Shown here: in pieces, positions 32,860-41,337 of the stretch
How the letters are laid out: each line of letters starts with the position of its first letter
Numbering within the stretch: the stretch's first letter is position 1
DNA from: an uncultured Eubacteriales bacterium
GTDB taxonomy: Bacteria > Bacillota > Clostridia > Oscillospirales > QAKW01
Direction: 5' to 3'
DNA length: 49,337 nt
Assembly: GCA_902492505.1 (NCBI GenBank)
Contig: CABULU010000007.1
Location: 1 to 49,337, forward strand
The notes under the pieces: generated by a model
Seen by the model: only the letters and a program-made list of their open reading frames with translations
Database searches by the model: none
Told to the model about the DNA's origin: nothing
Made by a program: the position numbers and the translations under genes

Positions 32860-33810
32860 TTATTCTACCCCCTCGCCTGTTTCATTTGTAATGAGCTGAA
32901 CGAACACATCCTCAAGCGACATGTCCATTGAACGCAGCCCGATAAGCGGCCATCCTTTTTGTGCCAGTGTTGAAAACATCATCTTCCTGATATCGACATT
33001 AGGCTGTGATTCAACAAGATAGTCATATGAGCCCGGCTCCTTGGACGAAAGCGGCTCGACATAAATAACGCTGTCAAGCGACCGCAGTGTCTTGACTATT
33101 TCCGTCTTCGGGCCGCTGATTCTGGCAATCAGCTTACGGTTGCCCGCCACCTTATATGTAAGAGTATCCGCGTCGCCGTCGGCAACAAGCTGACCCTTGT
33201 TAATGACAATAATCCTGTCGCAGACCGACTGCACCTCCTGCAATATATGCGTTGATAAAATTACGGTATGTGTTTTTCCTAACTTTTTTACAAGATTTCT
33301 TATTTCAATTATCTGTCTCGGGTCAAGACCTACCGTCGGCTCGTCAAGAATAAGAACGGGCGGATTGCCGATAAGAGCCTGAGCAAAGCCTACGCGCTGC
33401 TTATATCCCTTGGACAGGTTTTTAATCATCCGATTATATACATCGGTTATCTTTATCAGCTCGCAGATTTCATTAATATGCGGTCTGCGCGGAAATTTGC
33501 AGCCCTTCAAATCATAAACAAAATCCAGATATTCCTTGACCGTCATATCCATATAGAGCGGCGGCAGTTCGGGCAAAAACCCTATTAATCTTTTCGCCTT
33601 GGTAGGCTCCTCCAAAATGTCATGCCCGTCTATTTTTACAGTACCGGATGTTGCCGACAGATAGCCCGTAAGTATGTTCATCGTGGTGGATTTTCCCGCA
33701 CCGTTGGGACCGAGAAAGCCCACAATCTCGCCGCTGTTTACAGCGAAAGATATATCGTTGACAGCATACTTATCGCCGTATTTTTTTACAATATTTCTGA
33801 CCTCTATCAC
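32860..33810 (-). CDS. ABC transporter ATP-binding protein (GldA-like)
   Basis: A 316-aa nucleotide-binding protein: Walker A GPNGAGKST, signature LSKGYKQRVGFAQAL, Walker B VLILDEPTVGLD, and switch His in LSTHILQEV. A ~95-residue C-terminal extension (SKEPGSYDYLVES, LAQKGWPLIGLRSMDMSLEDVF) is typical of ABC-2 type exporters. It starts with GTG, 7 nt after AGGAGG. It energises the permease/GldG/DUF4340 complex. No clear terminator separates it from aspS, so it may be partly expressed from upstream. Confidence 0.95.
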   Translation of the reverse strand: MIEVRNIVKKYGDKYAVNDISFAVNSGEIVGFLGPNGAGKSTTMNILTGYLSATSGTVKIDGHDILEEPTKAKRLIGFLPELPPLYMDMTVKEYLDFVYDLKGCKFPRRPHINEICELIKITDVYNRMIKNLSKGYKQRVGFAQALIGNPPVLILDEPTVGLDPRQIIEIRNLVKKLGKTHTVILSTHILQEVQSVCDRIIVINKGQLVADGDADTLTYKVAGNRKLIARISGPKTEIVKTLRSLDSVIYVEPLSSKEPGSYDYLVESQPNVDIRKMMFSTLAQKGWPLIGLRSMDMSLEDVFVQLITNETGEGVE

Positions 33811-33841
33811 GGCATTTCCTCCTTACAATTTTAATAAATTT

Positions 33842-33873
33842 ATGATATCATATAAAATTCACACAAAGGTGAA
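33842..33873. promoter_or_regulatory. Two short palindromes upstream of the Gld operon
   Basis: ATGATATCAT (33842-33851, perfect palindrome) and TTCAC-N6-GTGAA (33858-33873). They lie in the 70-nt gap before the ATPase start, where a promoter is expected but no confident -35/-10 pair is visible. Operator function is speculative. Confidence 0.3.
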
Positions 33874-33880
33874 TAATCTG

Positions 33881-35647
33881 TTAATTATTTTGGTCATAAG
33901 TCTTAATTCCAAGCTCTGAAAGCTGCTCGTCTGAAACCTCCGACGGACACTCGCTCATAAGCTCGCTGGCATTTTGAACCTTTGGAAAGGCTATTACATC
34001 GCGCAGACTCTGCGCACCCACCATCTGCATTACAAGCCTGTCAAGACCGATGCCCATTCCGCCATGCGGCGGCGCTCCATACTTAAAAGCGCCCATAAGA
34101 AAGCCGAATTTTTGCTCCGCCTCCTCATGGCTCATGCCGAGCATATTAAACATGCGCTCCTGAAGCCCGGGATCAGTGATACGGATAGAGCCGCTGGACA
34201 ACTCAATGCCGTTGAGTACAAGGTCATACGCCTTGGCGCGCACCTTTGACTTATCTGTTTCAAGATATTCAAGGCACTCATCCATCGGAGCGGTAAACGG
34301 ATGGTGCATCGCAACGTAGCACTTATTATCCTCGTCCCAGTCAAAAAACGGGAATTCCGTTATCCAAAGCGGTGCAAAGCCCATGCGCTCTATTCCGACT
34401 TTATCGGCGGCAATCAGGCGCAGTGCGCCGAGAGTTGACAGCACAACGGAATTTTTCGAATCTGCAACTATAAGCACAACGTCGCCCTGCACTGCATCGG
34501 TTTTAATCAAAATGGCAGACATTTCATCATCTGTCATAAATTTCGAGAAAGAGCAGGACATACCGTCAGCCGTCATTCGGATAAACGCAAGACCCTTGGC
34601 GCCGATGCCCCGGGCATGCTCAGTCAGCTTGTCAATCTCCTTGCGTGTAAGCTTGTCGGCTCCGCCCTTAACATTGATGGCGCGCACGCTTCCTCCGCCG
34701 TCAATTGCCGACGCAAACACTCCGAAGCCGCAGTCTCGCACAGCGTCCGTCAAATCAACGATTTCAAGACCAAAGCGCGTATCCGGCTTATCCGAACCGT
34801 AACGGTTCATAGCGTCCGCATATGTGAGGCGGGGCAGCGGAGTAGGGATATCTATGTCCAAAACATCTTTAAATACACGCTTTAAATACCCCTCGCCTAT
34901 TTCCAAAACGTCCTCCATATCAACAAATGACATTTTAAGGTCAATCTGTGTGAATTCCGGCTGATGGTCAGCGCGCAGATCCTCGTCACGGAAGCACCTT
35001 GCAAGCTGCATATAGCGGTCAAAGCCCGCAACCATAGACAGCTGCTTATACATCTGCGGAGACTGCGGCAATGCGTAAAAGCTGCCCTTATGTACACGAC
35101 TGGGCACGATATAATCGCGCGCACCCTCAGGCGTTGACTTGATAAGCATAGGCGTCTCTATCTCTATAAACCCGTTTTCATCAAAGTAGTCACGCGTAAC
35201 CTTAGCTATTCTGTGACGCAGCAGTATATTTTTCTGAAGATCGGAACGGCGAAGGTCAAGATAGCGGTATTTAAGTCTCAGCTCCTCGTTTACATTGCTG
35301 TTTTCAACTATCTCAAACGGCGGAGTTTCGGATTTTCCGAGCACACGGATACTGTCAGCCTTAATTTCAAGCGCACCTGTTTTTAAGTTTTCGTTCACGG
35401 CTCCGCCGCGCTTTTGCAGCGTACCGGTAACCTCCAAGACATACTCGGAGCGAACCTTAAAAGCCGCATCAAACGTATCCTTGGCTACCGTCTCGTCAAA
35501 CTGAAGCTGAATAATGCCGGTTCTGTCCCGAAGGTCTATAAAAATAAGTCCGCCCAAATCGCGCATACGCTGCACCCATCCGCAAGCAGTAACCGTCTGT
35601 CCGATCTGATTTTCAGTAAATTCACCGCAATAGCATGTCCTTCTCAT
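33881..35647 (-). CDS. aspS: Aspartyl-tRNA synthetase
   Basis: A 588-aa class II synthetase of the bacterial type that charges tRNA-Asp. An N-terminal anticodon-binding OB fold (RDLGGLIFIDLRDRTG) is followed by the class II core (RYLDLRR, FIEIETPML, RCFRDEDLRADHQPEFTQIDL as motif 2), a GAD insertion (about 290-410) and motif 3 (GGMGIGLDRLVM). The Leu in RDLGG suggests a discriminating enzyme, which is an inference from known AspRS comparisons. The start overlaps the hisS stop by 4 bases, the usual hisS-aspS operon of Bacillota. Confidence 0.97.
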   Translation of the reverse strand: MRRTCYCGEFTENQIGQTVTACGWVQRMRDLGGLIFIDLRDRTGIIQLQFDETVAKDTFDAAFKVRSEYVLEVTGTLQKRGGAVNENLKTGALEIKADSIRVLGKSETPPFEIVENSNVNEELRLKYRYLDLRRSDLQKNILLRHRIAKVTRDYFDENGFIEIETPMLIKSTPEGARDYIVPSRVHKGSFYALPQSPQMYKQLSMVAGFDRYMQLARCFRDEDLRADHQPEFTQIDLKMSFVDMEDVLEIGEGYLKRVFKDVLDIDIPTPLPRLTYADAMNRYGSDKPDTRFGLEIVDLTDAVRDCGFGVFASAIDGGGSVRAINVKGGADKLTRKEIDKLTEHARGIGAKGLAFIRMTADGMSCSFSKFMTDDEMSAILIKTDAVQGDVVLIVADSKNSVVLSTLGALRLIAADKVGIERMGFAPLWITEFPFFDWDEDNKCYVAMHHPFTAPMDECLEYLETDKSKVRAKAYDLVLNGIELSSGSIRITDPGLQERMFNMLGMSHEEAEQKFGFLMGAFKYGAPPHGGMGIGLDRLVMQMVGAQSLRDVIAFPKVQNASELMSECPSEVSDEQLSELGIKTYDQNN

Positions 35648-36906
35648 CTGTCTAAAAACTCCGTTATCATTTGTAAATTTATATTTTCAAGCGCCGTTTC
35701 AAGGGTTTTATCATCACTCATGCTTTTGAGCACTGCCCGCCCCGTGTCCAATTCATTATCACCGATAACCACGCACGTCTTTGCACCGACTTTATCGGCA
35801 TATTTCATCTGCGCCTTTAAAGAGCGATCCATGATATCATATTCAACGCACACGCCGCCCGCAATGAGTCGCTGAGCCAAAAGCGCCGCCTGCGCTTTTG
35901 CCCGCTCGCCAATTGCGGCAATATACAGCTGAGGAACGGGACGCACAACACGGTTTTCGTTCAGCAAAAGCATAATACGCTCCAAACCCATGGCAAAGCC
36001 GATGCCCGGATAGGACGCACCTCCCAGCTGCTCCGTCATACCGTCATAACGTCCGCCGCCGCAAACCGTACCCTGCGCACCGATATTGAAGCTGACAAAC
36101 TCAAACACCGTACGGTTATAATAGTCCAATCCGCGCACGATTGACGGGTCAACAGTATAGCCGATGCCCATACCATCCAAAAGAAACTTCACACTTTCAA
36201 AATGATTTCTGCAGTCATCGCAGAGATAATCGAGAATTTTCGGAGCATTCGCCGAAATTTTACGACAGATTTCGCTCTTACAGTCCAAAATACGCATGGG
36301 ATTTTTATACAGCCTGTCATTGCAGGTCGCGCAGAGACTGTCCTTTTTGTCCTCAAAATACTCTATAAGCGCGCGGCGGTACTCGGCGCGGCAGGTCTTG
36401 CAGCCTATGGAATTTATTTTAAGCTCCAAACCGCCGATACCAACCTCCTTGAAAAGAGTGTAAGGCAGTGAGATAACCATAGCGTCCGCAGCAGGAGAGG
36501 TTGCACCGAATAACTCTATTCCGAACTGAGAAAACTGACGGAGTCTGCCCTTCTGAGGTTTTTCGTAACGGAAACAATTAATAAGATAATAAAGTTTGGC
36601 AGGCATAGGTTCGTTAAAAAGTCCGTTTTCAAGAAAAGCCCGCACTACACCGGCAGTACCCTCTGGACGCAGAGTTACAGAGCGCCCGCCCTTGTCCAAA
36701 AACGTGTACATTTCCTTTGACACAACATCCGTTGTGTCCCCGACGCCGCGCTCGAACACTTCCGTATGCTCAAAAACCGGGGTGCGAATTTCCGAAAAAT
36801 CAAAGCGCGCGCAGATATCCCGTATTTTTCCTTCAAGATACTGCCATTTATAAGAGTCACACGGAAGCACATCCGCCGTTCCCTTTGGCGCAGTTACCGA
36901 TGCCAT
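35644..36906 (-). CDS. hisS: Histidyl-tRNA synthetase
   Basis: A 420-aa class II synthetase. APKGTADVLP, motif 2 FRYEKPQKGRLRQFSQFGIE, the histidine-binding LVRGLDYYNRTVFEF, motif 3 GIGFAMGLERI and a C-terminal anticodon-binding domain (LYIAAIGERAKAQA) are all present. AGGAG lies 12 nt before ATG 36906, a slightly long spacing. No T-box-like leader fits in the 90-nt gap to mgsA, although a 15-codon micro-ORF does. It is translationally coupled to aspS. Confidence 0.97.
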   Translation of the reverse strand: MASVTAPKGTADVLPCDSYKWQYLEGKIRDICARFDFSEIRTPVFEHTEVFERGVGDTTDVVSKEMYTFLDKGGRSVTLRPEGTAGVVRAFLENGLFNEPMPAKLYYLINCFRYEKPQKGRLRQFSQFGIELFGATSPAADAMVISLPYTLFKEVGIGGLELKINSIGCKTCRAEYRRALIEYFEDKKDSLCATCNDRLYKNPMRILDCKSEICRKISANAPKILDYLCDDCRNHFESVKFLLDGMGIGYTVDPSIVRGLDYYNRTVFEFVSFNIGAQGTVCGGGRYDGMTEQLGGASYPGIGFAMGLERIMLLLNENRVVRPVPQLYIAAIGERAKAQAALLAQRLIAGGVCVEYDIMDRSLKAQMKYADKVGAKTCVVIGDNELDTGRAVLKSMSDDKTLETALENINLQMITEFLDR

Positions 36907-36924
36907 TTGTCTAAAACACTCCTT

Positions 36925-36972
36925 TTACAAAAACGTGCTCCCGCACTCAGGGCACAGCAAAACAGCCGTCAT
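36925..36972 (-). CDS. 15-codon CPECG micro-ORF upstream of hisS
   Basis: ATG at 36972 with GGGG 4 nt upstream encodes a 15-residue peptide, MTAVLLCPECGSTFL, ending with TAA 18 nt before the hisS ATG. It contains a zinc-knuckle-like Cys-Pro-x-Cys-Gly. A short stem with a GGGA loop (GTGCGGGAGCAC) followed by GTTTTTG lies at its end. It might be a leader peptide, a relic of a zinc-ribbon gene or chance. It is too short for statistical support. Confidence 0.3.
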   Translation of the reverse strand: MTAVLLCPECGSTFL

Positions 36973-36996
36973 AAGCCCCAAATCCGGGAGTTGCTA

Positions 36997-37395
36997 TTAT
37001 TTCCTCGAAATTTCTATCCAGTCAAGGTCGCCCCTGTCAAGCGCCATAATAATTACCTCCGCCGTTGCAATATTAGTCGCGACAGGTACATTGTGAACGT
37101 CGCACAGACGGAGTATTCCCGTTTCCTCGTTTTTGCGTGTCGTCGGTGTCAGAGGATCACGGAAAAACAAAAGAACATCAATCTCGTCGCAGGACACGCG
37201 TGCGGCGATTTGATCCTCGGCGCCGCTTATACCGCTGATAACCTTATTTATCTGAAGTCCCGTATTGGCGGAGATAAGATTTCCCAGTGCAGAGGCGGAC
37301 CACAGGTTATGCTTTGACAGCACTCCTGCATATGCTATGCAGAACTGTACCATCAGTTCCTTCTTTTTTTCATGAGCAAGTAACGCTATATTCAT
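36997..37395 (-). CDS. mgsA: Methylglyoxal synthase
   Basis: A 132-aa enzyme converting dihydroxyacetone phosphate to methylglyoxal and phosphate, a bypass that relieves sugar-phosphate stress. NIALLAHEKKKELM, the phosphate-binding SASALGNLI/TGLQI region, SGISGAEDQIAA, LLFFRDPLTP (catalytic Asp) and VPVATNIATAE match the family. AGGAGG lies 9 nt before the ATG. It lies 19 nt after minD and 90 nt before hisS, presumably in the minD-started transcription unit. Confidence 0.95.
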   Translation of the reverse strand: MNIALLAHEKKKELMVQFCIAYAGVLSKHNLWSASALGNLISANTGLQINKVISGISGAEDQIAARVSCDEIDVLLFFRDPLTPTTRKNEETGILRLCDVHNVPVATNIATAEVIIMALDRGDLDWIEISRK

Positions 37396-37414
37396 CCTGT
37401 TTATCCTCCTTATT

Positions 37415-38170
37415 TTATCGGTTTTTCTTTTTGCGCCAGTATCTGTCCAGCGGAACGCTTTTCCCGCAGAGGCGCAAGGCTATATTTTCAAACGGACCTG
37501 AGCAAACGCTTTTAGAACCCGAGACGGGTTTGCCGCTGTTAGAATAAATAAGTATGCTGTCATCTGCGGGAACAAGACCGAGAAGGGGAAGCGCAACACT
37601 GTCCATCATATCGTCAACATTTTGAAGATAACCGCGGTTTATCATTGTCGGACTGACTTTATTTATCACAAGCTTTGCCGGCGGATTGCCGATATCAGCA
37701 ATAAGCTGGGCAACGCGCTGAGCGTCACGCAAAGCGGTAAGATCGGGAGTTGCAACGACAACACATTCGTCGCAGCAGCTTATAATATCCCGCACCCAGC
37801 CGCCAACGCCTGCGGGGGCATCTATAAGCACAAAATCATAAGAGGCACGCAGACGAATGCACAGAGCGCGGAATTTTACAGAATCCGGTGCAGATTCAAT
37901 TTCCTGCGGTGCGGCAATAAAATGAAGTCCGGGATAGTCGTCATGAACCTGTACGGCGCGTTCAAGGTCGCAGCCATTTAAAATATCCGTCAGATCATAG
38001 GCCGATTTATCTGTCATGCCGAGCGGAATGTCAAGATTTTTAAGACTGATATCCCCGTCAACCGCTATAACTTTTTTACCGGCTCGCGCAAGCGAAAACG
38101 CGGCGTTTGCGCACAGAGTCGTCTTACCGACACCGCCCTTGCCGGATACAATTCCGATTATCTTATTCAT
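37415..38170 (-). CDS. minD: MinD-family septum-site ATPase
   Basis: A 251-aa deviant-Walker ATPase: SGKGGVGKTTLCANAA (9-24), AVDGDISLKNLDIPLG, IDAPAGVGG, VVVATPDLTALRDAQRV and INKVSPTMINRG match MinD closely. The C-terminal 20 residues (LRLCGKSVPLDRYWRKKKNR) are basic but not the classical MinD amphipathic helix. No minC or minE lies in the window. The ATG 38170 has GGAAG 5 nt upstream and matches the family N-terminus; a longer in-frame start at 38191 is less likely. Confidence 0.88.
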   Translation of the reverse strand: MNKIIGIVSGKGGVGKTTLCANAAFSLARAGKKVIAVDGDISLKNLDIPLGMTDKSAYDLTDILNGCDLERAVQVHDDYPGLHFIAAPQEIESAPDSVKFRALCIRLRASYDFVLIDAPAGVGGWVRDIISCCDECVVVATPDLTALRDAQRVAQLIADIGNPPAKLVINKVSPTMINRGYLQNVDDMMDSVALPLLGLVPADDSILIYSNSGKPVSGSKSVCSGPFENIALRLCGKSVPLDRYWRKKKNR

Positions 38171-38203
38171 ACAAGCTTCCAATGCAAACACTTTAATGTA
38201 TTA

Positions 38204-38232
38204 ATAATATCATATACTTAAAGCATAGTCAA
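38204..38232 (-). promoter_or_regulatory. Promoter of minD-mgsA-hisS-aspS unit
   Basis: Minus strand TTGACT (38227-38232), 17-bp spacer, TATTAT (38204-38209). It lies immediately after the ANL-like gene. Confidence 0.7.
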
Positions 38233-38247
38233 ACTGTTTTTTCAACC

Positions 38248-39297
38248 TCAAACCGTTTTTTTCCTGAAAACAAAGCTTTTGGGTACATTGTAAGCCGAAA
38301 GAAGCCGTCGGCAGTCCAAAGCAAGCTGTTTTACATACTCGCTTTGCATATCGGGTACGGTGTCGGTTTCAAAAACAATGCGGAGCCTGCACCCGTTAAA
38401 TTCGCAGATGGATTTCATTCCGGAAAGCTTAATCAGCTCTGCATTTATCTCCTGCAAATTTAGAAGTCCGCCTCCGGCATACAAAAACGGTCTTTCGGGG
38501 TCTGTTTCCACAGTCAGTATTTCACAGGAATATTCCGCAAATGCAGCGGTTAAGACACTATCGCAAAGAACAGCACCTACCTTCTTGCGCTTAAACAGCT
38601 TTTTGTCCGGCACATCCGCCAAAAAACACCGACGCCCGCCGTACAAAAGAGAAGTAATCGCCAATGCGCCCGCCTGCTCGTAAAAAGGCAGAGATATATA
38701 TATCGGGGTGCGCGGCGAAAGCGCCGACAATGCGTCGGGCAACTTGTCAACATACTTTGCACTGTCGTCCCCGACACCGAAAAATACATGTTTCGAATTC
38801 CTTTTTTCTCCGTCTTTATCAACAAAAGCGTAGTCATTTCTTTCGAGCAGAGAATCAAAATCAAACTGAGCGGGAAACAGCTGCCTCTCATCTGAATTAT
38901 CGCCTTGTGCCAGAGTTTCTGTCAAAACCACCGTTTTGCAGTCACAGTGCAAAAATATTTCCGCCAGTCTTTCAAGCTCGCAGGACGGCATTATTACAAC
39001 GCTCGGCCGGTATTTCTCGGCAAGCCGCGCTGCACAGGATACAGAAATTCTGCTGTCAGCGGTAACACAGTCAAACCCTGCTCTGTCACACGCAAAGGCG
39101 CTGCACACCAAGTCCCTGCCCGAACGCAAAAGAACTGCCACGGCGCCGCCGGTTACGTTCATAACACACAATGAATTGTAAACGGCATCTATCATATTCA
39201 AAAGTTCTTTATAGCTTATACGAACATTTTGTGTTTCAAGCGCCGTCTCATATTTATACTTATATGCGGCGGATTTTATTTTTTCGTAATCGAACAT
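38248..39297 (-). CDS. Diverged adenylate-forming-enzyme (ANL)-like protein lacking the P-loop
   Basis: A 349-aa protein. Residues ~15-100 resemble the N-terminus of acyl-CoA synthetase/NRPS adenylation domains (VRISYKELLNMIDAVYNSL, GGAVAVLLRSGRDLVCSAFACDRAGFD, YRPSVVIM). Later, YISLPFYEQAGALAITSLLYGGRRCFL recalls the LPLFHxxG motif, and the end (LSAYNVPKSFVFRKK) resembles the usual C-terminal KxPxxIxFVxxLPK. The ATP-binding TSGTTGxPK loop is absent and the protein is far shorter than active enzymes (~500 aa), so it is probably catalytically dead or repurposed. CGGAGG lies 6 nt before ATG 39297. It is preceded by the terminator of the upstream gene. Function unknown. Confidence 0.6.
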   Translation of the reverse strand: MFDYEKIKSAAYKYKYETALETQNVRISYKELLNMIDAVYNSLCVMNVTGGAVAVLLRSGRDLVCSAFACDRAGFDCVTADSRISVSCAARLAEKYRPSVVIMPSCELERLAEIFLHCDCKTVVLTETLAQGDNSDERQLFPAQFDFDSLLERNDYAFVDKDGEKRNSKHVFFGVGDDSAKYVDKLPDALSALSPRTPIYISLPFYEQAGALAITSLLYGGRRCFLADVPDKKLFKRKKVGAVLCDSVLTAAFAEYSCEILTVETDPERPFLYAGGGLLNLQEINAELIKLSGMKSICEFNGCRLRIVFETDTVPDMQSEYVKQLALDCRRLLSAYNVPKSFVFRKKTV

Positions 39298-39356
39298 ATT
39301 TTTCCTCCGAATACTAAATTTATTGTCAGATCCGTCCGACAGGACGCCTGAGCATA

Positions 39357-39386
39357 AAAAGACCGCAGGCAGCACCGCGGTCTTTT
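39357..39386 (-). terminator. Terminator after the membrane-anchored protein gene
   Basis: AAAAGACCGC (39357-39366) pairs with GCGGTCTTTT (39377-39386) across a 10-nt loop, 5 nt after the stop at 39391. Confidence 0.85.
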
Positions 39387-39390
39387 CATA

Positions 39391-40254
39391 TCAATTAAGC
39401 TCTGTTTTATCGTTTTCCTGCTGACTGTCGTCCACAACTCCGTCATTATCAAGATCCGCGGTTTCGTCCACTGTTTTTGAAGACAGAATCATATACCGCG
39501 GCACAGGCGTTCCAGTCTCCGCATTATAGCTTTGGATACCCATGTCCTGCAATGTGATAACAACGCGACGGCGGAAGTTTGCAGGATCATTTTCAGGTAT
39601 CTCGGATGACACGAGATTGCCCTCATAGCAGTCGGCAGTGATGATATATGTATCGTTTTCACCTTTCTCAACGTTCAATATATCGGGAATCAAATAAGAA
39701 TCAATGTTTGCCGCTGGAACGGTATACGTCTTGTTCAGTATATTATACTTGAAGCTGCCGCAGATATCAACTGAACGGTGGTCAATCTTGCGTGGGAAGT
39801 CAAGACAGTAGCTTGCATACATTTCAACATCCTTTACAGGTATCCTAAAGCTGCCGTTTGAATTATATGTATACACGCCCTGATAGTTATTAAGCGTTAT
39901 AGCCTGCCAGATACCGAAAGAAATTATGTACTGGTCGTTAAGGTCAAGCGGATCTTCAAAGTCGGGCATGTCCTGCATGATAAAGTTTGCAAGATAACTT
40001 TCAAAAAACTCGGCACTGCCCTCCTCATAGGTCTCATCCGTTCGCGCCTCATAGACCGACCCGCCGTACAAAGTATTTTTATATCCCGGATCGGTATAGA
40101 TATTGTTAGGCACAAAAATTCTGTATACGCCCACAGCCAGCCTGCTCACCGCAAAACAAACGGCGGCGATAAACAAAAGACCTACGATGAAGGTGAAAAT
40201 CTTATGTCCGCGGGTTTTAAAAAAGTCCCCCGTTTTTTTAATAAAGCTATTCAA
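39391..40254 (-). CDS. Membrane-anchored protein of unknown function with C-terminal Ca-binding-like motif
   Basis: A 287-aa protein. A basic N-terminus is followed by one membrane span (about 19-41) and an extracytoplasmic domain I do not recognise. The last 21 residues contain DLDNDGVVDD, an EF-hand/thrombospondin-type-3-like DxDxDG calcium-binding motif, then an acidic tail. I chose TTG 40254 because AAGGAG lies 6 nt upstream and the promoter at 40302-40330 starts transcription near 40295; the in-frame extension to 40317 overlaps that promoter. It is monocistronic. Confidence 0.75.
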   Translation of the reverse strand: MNSFIKKTGDFFKTRGHKIFTFIVGLLFIAAVCFAVSRLAVGVYRIFVPNNIYTDPGYKNTLYGGSVYEARTDETYEEGSAEFFESYLANFIMQDMPDFEDPLDLNDQYIISFGIWQAITLNNYQGVYTYNSNGSFRIPVKDVEMYASYCLDFPRKIDHRSVDICGSFKYNILNKTYTVPAANIDSYLIPDILNVEKGENDTYIITADCYEGNLVSSEIPENDPANFRRRVVITLQDMGIQSYNAETGTPVPRYMILSSKTVDETADLDNDGVVDDSQQENDKTELN

Positions 40255-40301
40255 GACATTCTCCTTATACTGCCGTTTAATCGACAATTTTTTTCTATTA
40301 T

Positions 40302-40330
40302 ATTCTAATACCGCCAAGGCAATATGTCAA
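40302..40330 (-). promoter_or_regulatory. Promoter of the membrane-anchored protein gene
   Basis: Minus strand perfect TTGACA (40325-40330), 17-bp spacer, TAGAAT (40302-40307), with a second TATAAT-like stretch (ATATAATA) just downstream. Confidence 0.65.
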
Positions 40331-40359
40331 GTTACAATCTGTTTACAGCTTATCGTCTG

Positions 40360-41319
40360 CTATGCAAGCATAATTGCAAGAGCAACACAGGCGGGCATCG
40401 TGACAACGGACAAAACACTTGTAAAGCCGCATACCTGCGAGGCAAGCGACGTATCACGGTTATACTTTGCAGCAAACATAACGGTATTATTAGCACTGGG
40501 CGCGCTCACAAAAACAGATGCGACAATAAGCAGATTGCCCGTAATGCCGCACAGTCTGAAAAGACCTATCATGGCAAGCGGGATAACGGCAAGCTTCATC
40601 AGAGCCGTCACATACATATTTTTCTGTCTGAACGCTGCGCCGAAATCCGCTTTTGAAAGATACGTTCCGAACATTACCATCGCAAGCGGCGTATTCATAT
40701 TTCCTAAATGCTCGATCGGTGCAGCCAAAACATGCGGCAGCGTAACATTCAATAAAAACAAAGGAAGCCCCGACGCTATGGACAGCGTGCCGGGATTTAA
40801 AATCAGCTTTTTCCAATTAAATTTATTTTTTCCGCCGCTGTCGGACATAAGCCATACTCCGTGGGTAAAACAAAACAGATTAAATGCCGCCACTGCCGCA
40901 GAGCAGTAAAAAACACCGATATCTCCGCTGCCCGCCACAGCGTCCATAACAGCCTTTGCAAGAGGAAGCCCCATATATCCCGTATTGCCGTAAACCGTGG
41001 CGTATTTATAAATTACATTTTTATCCCTATCACCACTTCTGAATAAAAAAAGACTAAAAATTGCCGCCAATGCATGAAACACCACAGCGCACGCAAACGC
41101 CGTAAAAAAGCCGCCGGCACTCTGTCGCGTATACTCTACATTCAGAAATGAGTTTACAATAACGCACGGGGTAATAACATAAAAAAGCAGATTATTGCAA
41201 AGCCTTGCCGCGTGCTCGGTAAAATACCCGAAACGGTCCCCGAAAAAGCCGACGGCGACCATGACAGCAAGCACCATAACCTGAATAAAAACAGTATACA
41301 CATTACTGAAAAACGCCAT
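40360..41319 (-). CDS. AEC family (auxin efflux carrier-like) transporter
   Basis: A 319-aa membrane protein with about ten spans in two five-helix halves. The NLLFYVITPCVIVNSFL motif, the YGNTGYMGLPL segment (Asn-x-Gly-x-x-Gly) and the crossover motif TPLAMVMFGTYLSK are typical of the AEC/malate-permease family. Bacterial members carry malate, malonate or other small organic acids. The ribosome site is AAAGGGA. It is divergently transcribed from zapA with shared regulatory DNA. The substrate is unassigned. Confidence 0.9.
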   Translation of the reverse strand: MAFFSNVYTVFIQVMVLAVMVAVGFFGDRFGYFTEHAARLCNNLLFYVITPCVIVNSFLNVEYTRQSAGGFFTAFACAVVFHALAAIFSLFLFRSGDRDKNVIYKYATVYGNTGYMGLPLAKAVMDAVAGSGDIGVFYCSAAVAAFNLFCFTHGVWLMSDSGGKNKFNWKKLILNPGTLSIASGLPLFLLNVTLPHVLAAPIEHLGNMNTPLAMVMFGTYLSKADFGAAFRQKNMYVTALMKLAVIPLAMIGLFRLCGITGNLLIVASVFVSAPSANNTVMFAAKYNRDTSLASQVCGFTSVLSVVTMPACVALAIMLA

Positions 41320-41337
41320 AATTTATTCCCTTTCGGC

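Noticed and set aside
36907..36996. Possible T-box riboswitch before hisS-aspS
   Set aside because: The gap is only 90 nt and shows no T-box-like conserved sequence or antiterminator/terminator pair.
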